In this document: one piece after another, positions 9,113-19,904 of the stretch
Position numbering within the stretch: the stretch's first letter is position 1
How the letters are laid out: each line of letters opens with the position of its first letter
NCBI GenBank assembly: GCA_002255935.1
Contig: NKIO01000007.1
Coordinates: 1-64,000 of the forward strand
Direction: 5' to 3'
DNA length: 64,000 nt
From: Comamonadaceae bacterium PBBC2
Lineage (GTDB): Bacteria > Pseudomonadota > Gammaproteobacteria > Burkholderiales > Burkholderiaceae_C
The notes under the pieces: model-generated
What the model was told of the DNA's origin: nothing
Database searches by the model: none
The model's input: the letters and a program-made list of their open reading frames with translations, nothing else
Program-made: the position numbers and the translations under genes

Positions 9113-9138
9113 AAAAAAAACCGCCCCGAGGGGCGGCT
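9113..9138 (-). terminator. Distal rho-independent terminator of the TBDR gene
   Basis: On the minus strand the GC stem CCGCCCC/GGGGCGG is followed by eight T residues. It lies about 50 bases past the stop codon of the 9187-12309 receptor gene, behind a nearer hairpin. Confidence 0.85.
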
Positions 9139-9145
9139 TTCTGTC

Positions 9146-9171
9146 AAAAAGCGCTGGTTTACAACCAGCGC
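9146..9171 (-). terminator. Proximal hairpin terminator of the TBDR gene
   Basis: Perfect 9-base-pair stem GCGCTGGTT / AACCAGCGC with a 3-base loop. On the minus strand it is followed by TTTTT. It starts 16 bases after the receptor stop codon, so the gene has two tandem terminators. Confidence 0.82.
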
Positions 9172-9186
9172 AATTGCAATCAAGTA

Positions 9187-12100
9187 TTAAAACTTGTAAT
9201 CGTAGGACATAGTCAGCTTGACAGAACGCGGAGCAGTGTAGCTCTGCACAGTTCCGTAAGTAGCTTGAACCGTCGAAGAACCACGTGCATGACGACGCTC
9301 TTCAATAGCTTCCACTGACTGGCGGTTGAACAGATTGAACACGTCCACCTTGAATTGCAGGCCCTTGGCAAAGTCTGGCTTGTACACAGCGTTCAAGTCA
9401 ACCTTGTAGTCTTCGTCCAGTTCACCCATGGAACCACGTGGAGAAGCAACACCATTGCAGAAGAAGTACGCAGAGCCGTAACCGGAGTAGTTGGCCACTG
9501 GACCGCCTTCGACATAAGGAGCGTCACTGCCGGTAGGCGCAGGTGCGTTGCCGATACAGTTACGTGGGCGACCCGAAGCGTACAAGAAGTTGCCACCGAA
9601 GCCCCACTCAGGAGTCAGCTGGTAGTAACCGAACAGCTTGACCTGGTGCTTGCGTTGATTTGGCAATGGACCTTGCGAATTCACGCTGAACTCAGGGAAG
9701 TCAAACGCTTGAGAGGTAGATACGTCGCCTTGACCAATGTCAGACAACAATTGACCTTCAAAGTTACCTTCGTTCTTGGCAAACGTGTAAGTTGCCTTAC
9801 CGTACCATTGACCATCAAATGGATGCTCGGCAAAGAAATCCAATGCCAAGTACTTGCGGTCCACTGGTGGGAAGCCCAGTTCTTTAGCAGTCAGCTTAAT
9901 GCTTTCCAACTTGCCGTCACCATTCAGATCCAAGTTGAACGTATTGTCTTCACCTGGATTGAACAGCGCACAGTTGTAACCGCCCCAATGGCTTGCGTCG
10001 ACGTTGTTGCGTGCAGCCCAAGCGTAGATTGGACGGTCATCGCAATGGTCATCAATAGCAGTGCGAAGAGTGCGGTATGTGAACTTAGCACCAACATTCA
10101 GGCTCTTGGAGACAGCCTTCTCGAAACCAATGGCGAACTCGTCTTGGAAGTTACCCTTCATGTCAGCAGCAGCAACTTCGCGTGGATCTTTTGCCTGACC
10201 CAGTTCGTTGTTGTTCGAATAGAAAGGGCTGATAGCTGTCAAGCCAGTAGGTACGCCGTTAGCGTCGATACCAGTGTAGACAAAGTCTTGCTGAGCATTC
10301 AAAGAAGAACCGGCACCGCGCACTGCAACGTTAGTTGGCAATGGCACGTGGTAACGGCCCAGGCTGGTGAACACCTTCAGAGTCTGGTCACCCAATGCAT
10401 CCCAAGTGGCGCCCAAGCGAGGTGCGATCTGTGTTGGCAGATTAATGTATGACTTGCCGTCACCGTTCTTGTTGTCGAAGGCTTCATTGCGAACGCCAAG
10501 AGACAACAACACGTTGTCAGACACTTGCCAGCGGTCTTCCAAATACACAGCGGATTGATCCACTGTTGGAGTAGACAAAGTCGCGCTCACAATGCGTTGC
10601 ACGTAAAAACCTTGCTGAGCAAATGGGTTGCCCGCAACGCTTCCTGGTGCAGCGGTTTGCTGGTTTGGCTTGGCCAGAGGATCAGTCTTCAGGTAGTTCC
10701 AGATGTTGCCACCAGCTGTGGATTGACCAGCCAAAGACTCAATCGTGTTCTTCTCGATACCGGCGCGCAAAGTGTGCTTGGAGCCCGCTTTGTACTCAAT
10801 GTCGATACGACCGCCCTTGTTCGTGTCAAAAGCACCAGGCGTCAACAGGTTTCCGGTAGTACCTTGCACGATTGGAATGACGCCCAAAGATGCAGGGGTG
10901 TTACCCGATGGAGAAATAACTTGTGCGAGAGCCGAGTTAAAGCCCGCAGGTGTTTGCTCGTGAGGTGTCTTAGTACGACCCAAAACAGCCGTAACGGTCA
11001 GATCGTCAGTGATGTAGCCTGTGTACTTTAGGATATCGACTTCAGAACCCTGTTGAGAAGCAACGGGTGTTGGGCCCCAGTTCAGGTAGTTGACGCCGCC
11101 ACCGACAACGTTGTTGCGCTGCAAGGTGCCGTAGTTGAAGCCGTAATAAGTACGGTTGTCTTGCACCTTGTCAGAGATACGGGTGTATTCCAGATGGTGT
11201 GCATCCGTAATATTCCAGTCGAGCTTGAGCAAATAGCGCGGTGTATCCACCGTACGCTCTTGCCAAGAGGCAGTAGAAACGCTTCCGGCTGCAGCCGCGT
11301 TCGCTAAGCGCACGCCGCTCGAATCAGCCTTGGTCTTTTCAGCCGAGAAATACAAAAACAGCTTGTCTTGAATCAGTGGGCCGCCGATGTAGCCAGACAT
11401 TTCAGACGTGGTCTGTTCAAAACCTTCGTTGTAAATGCGGATCTTGCCATCCAAAGGCGTTCCGTTGTTTTCAAACAGAATGTCGCGAGACTTAGAACGA
11501 AGGCTATTGGGTGTGATGGAGTAAGAAGCACCTGCTACCCACTGATTACCACCGCTTTTGGTAACGATGTTCACTACACCGCCAGTAGAGCGACCGAACT
11601 CAGCGCCGTAGCCGCCGGTCAGTACTTGCGCCTGTGCGATCGAGTTGAAGGGCAGCTGAGAGAAGCCAACCTGCGTCAACAGTGTCGTAACAGGGAAGCC
11701 GTTGATGTAGTAAGCATTTTCAGAGGAGCTGGAGCCACCGAAACTAGGCGCGTTTCCGCCGCCGTAACGGGAGTCACCACGCGTCGTGTTGGGAGCCAAC
11801 TGAATCACCGCGCCTACGTTGGTGCCGACCGGCACTTTAGCCAAATCGTTGGCGGTAAACACGGTGGTAGAGCCCATCGAAGCCATTTCGATCTTCTTGG
11901 CACCACCAACCACAGTTACCGTACCGAGTGTGGTTGCAAGAGCGACATCAGTACCTTGACCCACGCGAACTTCAACGTTGTCGCTGGTTTTGACGACTTT
12001 GCCGCCAACCACAACTTCAACCTTGTAAGTGCCAGTAACGACAGACGTCGCGGAGAAGCGGCCTGCAGCATCAGGTGTCAGCGTGCGCTTTGCACCAGTG

Positions 12101-12309
12101 TCCTTATTGGTCATGACCACGGTCACGCCAGGAGCAGCATCCACTGTTCCTGAAACACTACCGGTCGCATTCGACTGGGCCATGGCAACGGGAGTCACGC
12201 CCAAAGACAGCACAGCTGCGCCAAAGGCGATGGACAGCGCTTGGACCATCACAGTTCGTTGAAGCTTGGACCCAAGCCCCTTCTTGTTTTCAAATGTCTT
12301 GCGACTCAT
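9187..12309 (-). CDS. Oar-like TonB-dependent receptor with carboxypeptidase-type N domain
   Basis: 1040-residue outer-membrane receptor. A long signal peptide ends ...PVAMAQ. A carboxypeptidase-regulatory-like beta sandwich (about residues 45-120, with VSGTVDAAPGVTV and AAGRFSATSV) precedes the plug domain (TGGYGAEFGRSTGGVVNIVTKSG) and a 22-strand-type barrel ending in a C-terminal aromatic (YDYKF). This is the Oar/OmpA-related TBDR class, associated with import of large or proteinaceous ligands. The ATG at 12309 was chosen because AGGA lies 8 bases upstream; ATG at 12315 is the alternative. It is divergent from a paralogue at 12859 and near tonB and two peptide ABC importers. The ligand is unknown. 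Confidence 0.9.
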   Translation of the reverse strand: MSRKTFENKKGLGSKLQRTVMVQALSIAFGAAVLSLGVTPVAMAQSNATGSVSGTVDAAPGVTVVMTNKDTGAKRTLTPDAAGRFSATSVVTGTYKVEVVVGGKVVKTSDNVEVRVGQGTDVALATTLGTVTVVGGAKKIEMASMGSTTVFTANDLAKVPVGTNVGAVIQLAPNTTRGDSRYGGGNAPSFGGSSSSENAYYINGFPVTTLLTQVGFSQLPFNSIAQAQVLTGGYGAEFGRSTGGVVNIVTKSGGNQWVAGASYSITPNSLRSKSRDILFENNGTPLDGKIRIYNEGFEQTTSEMSGYIGGPLIQDKLFLYFSAEKTKADSSGVRLANAAAAGSVSTASWQERTVDTPRYLLKLDWNITDAHHLEYTRISDKVQDNRTYYGFNYGTLQRNNVVGGGVNYLNWGPTPVASQQGSEVDILKYTGYITDDLTVTAVLGRTKTPHEQTPAGFNSALAQVISPSGNTPASLGVIPIVQGTTGNLLTPGAFDTNKGGRIDIEYKAGSKHTLRAGIEKNTIESLAGQSTAGGNIWNYLKTDPLAKPNQQTAAPGSVAGNPFAQQGFYVQRIVSATLSTPTVDQSAVYLEDRWQVSDNVLLSLGVRNEAFDNKNGDGKSYINLPTQIAPRLGATWDALGDQTLKVFTSLGRYHVPLPTNVAVRGAGSSLNAQQDFVYTGIDANGVPTGLTAISPFYSNNNELGQAKDPREVAAADMKGNFQDEFAIGFEKAVSKSLNVGAKFTYRTLRTAIDDHCDDRPIYAWAARNNVDASHWGGYNCALFNPGEDNTFNLDLNGDGKLESIKLTAKELGFPPVDRKYLALDFFAEHPFDGQWYGKATYTFAKNEGNFEGQLLSDIGQGDVSTSQAFDFPEFSVNSQGPLPNQRKHQVKLFGYYQLTPEWGFGGNFLYASGRPRNCIGNAPAPTGSDAPYVEGGPVANYSGYGSAYFFCNGVASPRGSMGELDEDYKVDLNAVYKPDFAKGLQFKVDVFNLFNRQSVEAIEERRHARGSSTVQATYGTVQSYTAPRSVKLTMSYDYKF

Positions 12310-12858
12310 ATTCATTTTCCTAAAAAGGGAGACGCGCCCCCAAAAAGAACAATAGCCTGCTGACTTCAACTCATTCAACTTGACGGACGAACCGCCCAAT
12401 TTCATTCGTTTGCAGCAGAGTGTTTCATCAGTCTTTCCGAACACGGCGGCGCCACTGCAGAAACAAATCGCAGCCAACGACGCAAAATTCCTATGACGTC
12501 CGTACGAGGATTATTGGCCCGCAAATCCGCGCAACCGAGTTGGTTACCTATTAGGTACCGAAATATCAAAAAAGTGTTACTTCAAAGCAACAAATCGAGC
12601 GAGAAAACCAGCCCAAAATCGATCAAAGTGATGCGAATAGACAACGCACCCTATGCGACCCCTTGAAATGACGCTTTTAAGCGACAGCACTGATCCGGAT
12701 AGGGACATGCCTGATGACGAAACCATGACGTCGCGGTAAAGTTTTGTTACGGCCGAGAAACAAGGGCGCAGTTCAATTTTGAATTGCGCCTACTTTTTTA
12801 GTACAGGCCTACTTCTTGCTTTAAAGCTAATTCGTTAACAATTTGATTGGAGTTCTGC
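12310..12858. promoter_or_regulatory. Shared divergent control region of the two Oar-like receptors
   Basis: About 550 bases between divergent receptor genes. A near-palindrome TACCTATTAGGTA lies at 12545-12557. A hairpin with a T run sits close to the right-hand gene (see 12765-12799). No other gene is evident here. Long leaders on both sides suggest transcript-level control, but no transcription start can be fixed by eye. Confidence 0.5.
12765..12799 (+). promoter_or_regulatory. Terminator-like hairpin in the leader of the 12859 receptor
   Basis: Twelve-base arms 12765-12776 and 12779-12790 pair with a single mismatch. Six T residues follow at 12794-12799. No plus-strand gene lies upstream for it to terminate, and the receptor ATG is 60 bases downstream. 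It could therefore act as an attenuator or block antisense/read-through transcription. It could also be a DNA operator, since the core is a symmetric TTCAA-N2-TTGAA. Confidence 0.5.
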
Positions 12859-15800
12859 ATGACAAATGCACCTAAGACGCCCACCCAGCGTCGATTTGCC
12901 GGAGCCCGTACCCTGCGTCGCACATCGCTGTCGCTGGCGGTTGGTTTCATGATCTCTTCGGTGGCCTACGCGCAAAGTTCCGAAGGTTCCATTTACGGAC
13001 AAAGCAAAGCAAGTACCGCAGTCACCATCACCAGTTTGGACAATGGCTCAACGCGCACGGTTCAGACAGACGCCACAGGCAATTTCAGCTTGGCCAAAAT
13101 GGCTCCAGGGCGTTACAAGATCACATCCAACGGTGTAACCCGCGAAATCACGGTTGCCATTGGCTCCGGAACGAAGGTTGTGCTTGATGCCGCCCAAACC
13201 TTGGACCAAGTCGAAGTAACGGGCCGCCGTACACGCTCGGCCATTGACGTACAGAGCGTTGAGTCCAACACCGTGTTTACCCAGGAGCAATTGCAAGCTT
13301 TGCCAGTGCCGCGCAACGTCAACTCGGTTGCTCTGCTGGCACCCGGTGTCGTTAAAGGTGACGCTGGCCTTGGTGACGGTGGTATCCCATCGTTTGGTGG
13401 TGCTTCCGTCGCTGAAAACGGTTACTACATCAACGGATTTGATGTCACCAATATTCGCAATTTCCTGTCCTACGCAGATCTGCCTTTTGATGCGATCAGT
13501 GAGCAGCAGATCAAGACCGGCGGCTACGGCGCTGAATATGGTCGCTCACTCGGTGGCGTCATCAGCTTGGCAACCAAACGCGGCACCAATGAATGGAAGG
13601 GAGGGGCGTCAATTTATTGGGAGCCTGAAGGTCTGCGCTCCAAGGGCAAGAACGTTAAAGACAACGAGCCAGAAGCGGCTGGTAAGGGCTTTACTTTGTT
13701 CGCAGAAGATGACACCCGTAGCCGTTTAAGCACGAATTTCTACGCTGGTGGTCCGCTGATCAAAGACAAGTTGTTCTTCTTTGGCTTGATCGAAGGCATC
13801 AACAATACGTCGACCGATTACAAAGAAAACCAAGCGACGGCGACGACTTCGAAAAAGCCCACTGGCATGATCAAGTTGGATTTCACGCCAACAGACGCCC
13901 ACCGCTTCGAGCTAACAGCCATCAACAACAAGCGTGAAGTAGGCATTGAGGATTACAAGAATGCCAAGCCCTACAGTACATCAAAGGATGGTGTTGCAGC
14001 CATCAGCACACAAACTGCAGGCGGCGATGTACTGATTGCCAAGTACACCGGCTACCTCACTGACAACTTGACTGTTTCAGCTCTCTGGGGTCGTGTTAAC
14101 GAGCAACTGCCATTGACCACTGGAGCGCGTACTGCCGCTTCTAACTGCCCAGTTGTTTACGTCTTGCCAGGTACTACTTACGCTGGTTGCTGGGCCGAGC
14201 CATTCCCTGGCGGCGGTGGCCGTGATCCCAATGCTCCTGCAACTGATGATGACGTCCGCAACGCTTTCCGTTTTGATATCGATTACTCCTTGGGGGACCA
14301 CACCATCCGCGCAGGTGTTGATCGCCAGAAGTTCAACTCTGCTGAAGCCGGTGGTTCACCTTATGACGGTGGCCAGTACTTCCGTGAATTTCAAGCCAAT
14401 GGTGTGACCTCTGTAGCCGGTGTTGTGTTGCCTGCAGGTACGCGCTACCAGCGTTTGCGGGTTTCTAACAACACCAGTGGTACTTACGGCGTAGAAAACA
14501 ATGCCTACTACCTTGAGGACAGCTGGCGCGTTCAGAAAAATGTATTGCTGTACGGCGGTCTGCGCTGGGAGTCGTTTGACAACAAGAATGGTGATGGCGT
14601 CAGCTTCGTCAAGAAAGACAATTTGCTGGCACCACGTGTTGGCTTCTCTTGGGATCTGAACGGCGACTCGTCTTTGAAAGTTTATGGTAACGCTGGTCGC
14701 TATTTCATCCCGGTAGCTTCCAACACTAATATTCGTGCAACGCGCGGCGAATACAGTGCTGAGTCTTACTACACCTTCAATGGTCGCGACCCAGTCACCG
14801 CGAAGCCTTTGAATCTGGTGCAAATTGGTACCACCAACGTCACCAGTGATGGCGGCTTGGCCTTGCCGGAAACCATTGCGGACGTCAACCTGAGCCCAAT
14901 GTCTCAGGACGAGTACATCATTGGCTTCCAAAAGGCCGTGGCCAAAGGTTGGACAGCCGGTGTCAAATATACGCACCGAACGATCAACAACGGTATGGAT
15001 GATTGGTGCGATCCAGCATCTGTGGGCAAGTGGGCCAACGCCAATGGCTTCCCCAAATTTGACTATCACACCATGGCTGGTTGCCAGTTGATCAACCCTG
15101 GTCGCGATGTCACTTTAAAGCTTGATTTGCAAAACGACGGAAAGCTGGTTCCTACAACTATTCCAGCTGCAGCCACAGGCATTGCTTTGTATACACGCAA
15201 GTACGACTCCATGGAGTTTTCGTTTGAGCGTGCTTTCGATGGCAAGTGGGGAATGTCTGGTTCTTACACTTACTCCCAGAGCAAGGGTACTGCTGAAGGT
15301 TACGTGAACTCGACGATCGACCAAGAAGATGCCGGCGTGAGTCAAGACTTTGACTTTGGTACGTTCTCGGATGGTTCAGACGGCTTCTTGCCCAACGATC
15401 GTACGCACGCTATCAAGCTATTTGGTACTTACGGTATTACTGAAAACTTCCGTATCGGTGCCAACCTGAACTCCACATCGGGTCGCCCGTTGAGCCGCAT
15501 CGGTTTTGTGCCCAGCACGACACCCGGTGATGCCACTTTGTACAACACTGCTTCTACGTACTACTACTTGAACGCCCAAGGCGTCACTGTATTGGGTCAA
15601 CGCGGTAGCGAAGGTCGTACGCCGTGGAACCACACTCTGGATTTGCAGGGTGCATATACCTACAAAATGGGTAAGAGCAAGGTTACTTTACAGGCCGACA
15701 TCTTCAATGTGTTGAACTCGCAGGAAGCAACTGAATTCAGTGAAATTAATGACTTCAGCCGTGCAACCACAACAGTGGGTCTGCCTGGTCGCCGTAGCCT

Positions 15801-15870
15801 GAACTACGGCAACCCAACCTCTTTCCAGACACCTCGTACTGTGCGTTTGACCGCTCGCTACGAGTTCTGA
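12859..15870 (+). CDS. Oar-like TonB-dependent receptor, paralogue of the divergent gene
   Basis: 1003-residue outer-membrane receptor. A signal peptide (basic start, ...SSVAYAQ) is followed by a short carboxypeptidase-regulatory-like domain (GSIYGQSKASTAVTI, with NFSLAKMAPGRYK). The plug has PSFGGASVAENGYYINGFDV and TGGYGAEYGRSLGGV, and the beta barrel ends LTARYEF. The plug aligns over long stretches with the divergent receptor at 9187-12309, so the pair arose by duplication. ATG at 12859 has GGAG 6 bases upstream; a TTG at 12847 is less likely. It probably handles peptides or another large ligand, inferred from class and neighbours. Confidence 0.9.
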   Translation: MTNAPKTPTQRRFAGARTLRRTSLSLAVGFMISSVAYAQSSEGSIYGQSKASTAVTITSLDNGSTRTVQTDATGNFSLAKMAPGRYKITSNGVTREITVAIGSGTKVVLDAAQTLDQVEVTGRRTRSAIDVQSVESNTVFTQEQLQALPVPRNVNSVALLAPGVVKGDAGLGDGGIPSFGGASVAENGYYINGFDVTNIRNFLSYADLPFDAISEQQIKTGGYGAEYGRSLGGVISLATKRGTNEWKGGASIYWEPEGLRSKGKNVKDNEPEAAGKGFTLFAEDDTRSRLSTNFYAGGPLIKDKLFFFGLIEGINNTSTDYKENQATATTSKKPTGMIKLDFTPTDAHRFELTAINNKREVGIEDYKNAKPYSTSKDGVAAISTQTAGGDVLIAKYTGYLTDNLTVSALWGRVNEQLPLTTGARTAASNCPVVYVLPGTTYAGCWAEPFPGGGGRDPNAPATDDDVRNAFRFDIDYSLGDHTIRAGVDRQKFNSAEAGGSPYDGGQYFREFQANGVTSVAGVVLPAGTRYQRLRVSNNTSGTYGVENNAYYLEDSWRVQKNVLLYGGLRWESFDNKNGDGVSFVKKDNLLAPRVGFSWDLNGDSSLKVYGNAGRYFIPVASNTNIRATRGEYSAESYYTFNGRDPVTAKPLNLVQIGTTNVTSDGGLALPETIADVNLSPMSQDEYIIGFQKAVAKGWTAGVKYTHRTINNGMDDWCDPASVGKWANANGFPKFDYHTMAGCQLINPGRDVTLKLDLQNDGKLVPTTIPAAATGIALYTRKYDSMEFSFERAFDGKWGMSGSYTYSQSKGTAEGYVNSTIDQEDAGVSQDFDFGTFSDGSDGFLPNDRTHAIKLFGTYGITENFRIGANLNSTSGRPLSRIGFVPSTTPGDATLYNTASTYYYLNAQGVTVLGQRGSEGRTPWNHTLDLQGAYTYKMGKSKVTLQADIFNVLNSQEATEFSEINDFSRATTTVGLPGRRSLNYGNPTSFQTPRTVRLTARYEF

Positions 15871-15890
15871 TCAGGTCTAGTGCCATGTCA

Positions 15891-15918
15891 AAAGACCGCC
15901 TTCGGGCGGTCTTTCTTT
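15891..15918 (+). terminator. Rho-independent terminator after the plus-strand receptor
   Basis: Stem AAAGACCGCC / GGCGGTCTTT with a TTCG tetraloop and a T-rich tail, 20 bases after the stop codon. Confidence 0.88.
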
Positions 15919-15956
15919 TGCGCCAACTGTCGATGCAAACGCGCAATGGTGTGAAC

Positions 15957-15984
15957 TAAAAAAAGGGGCCAACTGGCCTCTTTC
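15957..15984 (-). terminator. Rho-independent terminator of the opp operon
   Basis: On the minus strand AGAGGCC-AGTT-GGCCCCT (one mismatch) is followed by seven T residues. It lies 22 bases past the last gene of the opp array. Confidence 0.78.
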
Positions 15985-16005
15985 TAAATGGTGCAGAAAC
16001 TTAGG

Positions 16006-17000
16006 TCAGGCCAACACGCAAGCTACTTGCGTTTGGCTCGCAACCTGCCGCAGTGCTGGAATATCCCCACTACAAACCGCCTCGGCCTTGGGGCAGCGTG
16101 TACGGAACACACAACCCGAGGGCGGGCTCATAGGGGATGGCAAGTCGCCTTGCAGCAGCGCCAGGTTTTTAGCCCGCTCCTTGCGGGGATCGGGCACCGG
16201 TATCGCGGACAAAAGCGCCTGGGTGTAGGGGTGCAGCGGTGTGTCATACAGCGCATGCTTGCTCGCCAACTCCATCGCTTTGCCCAAGTACATCACCATG
16301 ATGCGCTGGCTGATGTGTTTCACCACGGCCAAATCATGGGCGATGAACACCAGGGCCAAGCCCATCTCAGCTTGCAGCTCCTTCAGCAGATTAATGATCT
16401 GAGCCTGAATCGATACATCCAGTGCGGACACGGGTTCATCACAAATCACCACCTGGGGTTTCAAAATCAGCGCGCGTGCAATACCGATGCGCTGGCACTG
16501 CCCGCCTGAGAACTCATGCGGATAGCGATTGATCTGCTGTTCGGTCAAACCTACACGCAGCATCATGGCCAGTACGCGTTCGTTGTGTTCCTTGGTGCTC
16601 AATTCAGGGTAGTGGGTGCGCAGTGGCTCACCAATGATCTGTGAGACCGTCATGCGCGGGTCTAGCGAAGCCAAAGGATCCTGAAAAATCATTTGCACTG
16701 ACTTGCGCTTAGCTTGCCAGGCCGCAGGGCTGGCATTGCGCATGGCATCACCATGCCACACCACGTCGCCATCGGCCATGGGAACCAAGTTGATCAAGGC
16801 ACGTGCCAAGGTGGACTTGCCACAACCCGACTCACCCACAATGCCCAATGTTTCTCCCGCTCGCAGCTCAAATGAGACGCCGTCCACGGCCTTCAAAGTG
16901 CGTGCCGGTGACCAGGGCCACATGCTGTCGCTTTTGATTGGAAAGTGCACACGCAAATTTTTGACCGACAACAACGGTGCGGTAGTAGCTGGCGCGCCGG

Positions 17001-17004
<4 letters not shown>
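16006..17004 (-). CDS. oppF: Oligopeptide ABC transporter ATP-binding protein OppF
   Basis: 332-residue ATPase with Walker A GESGCGKS, signature FSGGQCQR, Walker B VVICDEPVSALD and the switch histidine in FIAHDLAVV. The OppF-type C-terminal extension has the cysteine pattern GCVFRTRCPKAEAVC, which in this family can hold an iron-sulfur site. The ATG at 17004 overlaps the oppD stop as ATGA, so the two are translationally coupled. Last gene of SBP-oppABCDF. Confidence 0.93.
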
Positions 17005-18032
<1,028 letters not shown>

Positions 18033-18035
18033 ACT

Positions 18036-18956
18036 TCAGCGGTCCTTGGGGTCGAGTGCATCGCGCATGCCATCGCCGATGAAGTTAAAGCAATACAGCG
18101 TGATGGACAGTAATGCGCCAGGGAACAATAAGATCCACGGAGAAACGTCCATCACCTTGGTGCCATCCTGAATGAGAACCCCCCAACTAGTCATAGGTTC
18201 CTGAATACCCAGGCCCAAGAACGACAGAACCGACTCGGTCAATATCACTCCGGGCACGGTCACGGTGGTGTAAATCACCACGATACCCAGCAAGTTAGGC
18301 ACGATGTGGCTGGTGATGATACGGGTGGTCGACACACCAATGGAACGGGCTGCCTCTACATACTCGCGTGAGCGCAAAGAGAGCGTTTGGCCACGCACAA
18401 TGCGGGCCATATCCATCCACGAGAACGCCGTGATGGTGATGACTACCAAATAGAACTCACGTCCCAAAATAGTCACCAGCAAAATGGCAATCAGCAGGTA
18501 AGGGATGGCATACATCATGTCGACAATGCGCATCATCAAGGCATCTACTTTGCCGCCCATGAAACCGGCGATTGCACCCCAGGCAATCCCCAAGGTGACG
18601 GAAGCAATAGTGGCCAAAATGCCCACCATCAAAGAAATACGTCCGCCAATCAGGCAGCGAACCAGCAAATCGCGGCCTGCTTCGTCGGTACCCCAGTAGT
18701 GGGCGTTCGCCATCGATGGGGCTGCGCTCATGGCGTCCCAATCGGCTGCATCAAAGTCATGGGGCAGCACCCAAGGCCCAATGATGCAAGCCAGAATGAT
18801 GATCGACAGAATTACCAAGCTAACCACAGCAGCTTTGTTTCTGAAAAAGCGGACGCGAGCGTCCATCCATAGGCTACGTGGCGGCTTTGCAGCGACGGAT
18901 AACTGACCCAGGCTCTGCACCATGGCGTCGTTTTTTGAGGGAGTCAAAGGATTCAC
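18036..18956 (-). CDS. oppC: Oligopeptide ABC transporter permease OppC
   Basis: 306-residue inner-membrane permease. An N-terminal OppC_N segment and first helix (VVSLVILSIIILACIIGPWVL) are followed by a periplasmic loop with GTDEAGRDLLVR. Five membrane helices follow, carrying the EAA loop AARSIGVSTTRIITSHIVPN that contacts the ATPases. It ends GMRDALDPKDR, as typical for DppC/OppC. It is tightly packed with oppB (13 bases) and oppD (3 bases). Confidence 0.94.
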   Translation of the reverse strand: MNPLTPSKNDAMVQSLGQLSVAAKPPRSLWMDARVRFFRNKAAVVSLVILSIIILACIIGPWVLPHDFDAADWDAMSAAPSMANAHYWGTDEAGRDLLVRCLIGGRISLMVGILATIASVTLGIAWGAIAGFMGGKVDALMMRIVDMMYAIPYLLIAILLVTILGREFYLVVITITAFSWMDMARIVRGQTLSLRSREYVEAARSIGVSTTRIITSHIVPNLLGIVVIYTTVTVPGVILTESVLSFLGLGIQEPMTSWGVLIQDGTKVMDVSPWILLFPGALLSITLYCFNFIGDGMRDALDPKDR

Positions 18957-18969
18957 AAACGACTCCCGT

Positions 18970-19890
18970 TCAGTAGCGAATCTTGGGGTCGAGCATGGCG
19001 TAGGCCAAGTCCACCAACAAGTTCATCAAAACAGCCAAAACCGTGACCAGCACAACCAAGCCCAGTACCAAGGTGTAGTCGCGGTTGCCTGCGCCATTCA
19101 CAATGAGTTTCCCAATGCCCGGCAATGAAAAAACCGTCTCTGTCACCAGGGCGGCGGTGATGGAGCTAATCGCCAATGGCCCTAGCGTGGACACCACGGG
19201 CAGCAATGCCGGCTTCAAGGCATGGCGCAAAATCACAACGCGCTCGGGCAGGCCCTTCGCACGCGCCGTACGGATGAAATTGCTATGCATGACTTCAATC
19301 AAACTGCCACGCATGACGCGGCCAATCGTGGATACGTTAATGAAGGTCAACAGCGCGACGGGAAGCACCATGTAACGCACTTCAAAGTCGTTCCAGCCAC
19401 CGGCGGGCAGCCAACCCAAGCCAATGGCAAACACCAAAATCAGGACCGGACCAATCACAAAAGAGGGAAAGGCGCTGCCCACATTGCTGAGCAGCATGAC
19501 GACATGGTCAATCATGCTGTTTTGACGGATGGCCGCCCAGATGCCTGCCGCCACACCAATCACTAGCGACAGCGCCATGGAGGTGCCACCAATGGCAAAT
19601 GAGATGGGCAATGCTTTGCCGACCAAGTCGTTGACGGTCCAGTCCGCGTAGCGGAAGGACGCGCCCAAGTCACCTTGCATCAGACTTTGTAAATACAGCA
19701 AGTATTGCTGCCACAGTGGCAAGTCCAAGTGGTACTTGGCCTGCAGGTTTGCCAGCACGGCGGCTGACACCTGCCGGTCCGAGTCGAAAGGACCGCCGGG
19801 CGTGGCATGGAGTAGAAAATAGCAAACCGAAATAACCGCGACTAAGGTCGGGATCGTCGCCAGGGTGCGACGCAGGGTATAGGACCACAT
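18970..19890 (-). CDS. oppB: Oligopeptide ABC transporter permease OppB
   Basis: 306 residues. The first membrane helix belongs to the TAP1/BPD N-terminal region (RRTLATIPTLVAVISVCYFLLHATPGG is split over residues 7-33). A periplasmic loop and five more helices follow. The EAA loop reads TARAKGLPERVVILRHALKP, and the protein ends DLAYAMLDPKIRY. It pairs with OppC to form the transmembrane channel. It lies 14 bases downstream of oppA. Confidence 0.94.
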   Translation of the reverse strand: MWSYTLRRTLATIPTLVAVISVCYFLLHATPGGPFDSDRQVSAAVLANLQAKYHLDLPLWQQYLLYLQSLMQGDLGASFRYADWTVNDLVGKALPISFAIGGTSMALSLVIGVAAGIWAAIRQNSMIDHVVMLLSNVGSAFPSFVIGPVLILVFAIGLGWLPAGGWNDFEVRYMVLPVALLTFINVSTIGRVMRGSLIEVMHSNFIRTARAKGLPERVVILRHALKPALLPVVSTLGPLAISSITAALVTETVFSLPGIGKLIVNGAGNRDYTLVLGLVVLVTVLAVLMNLLVDLAYAMLDPKIRY

Positions 19891-19904
19891 AACAGCACCC
19901 GACC

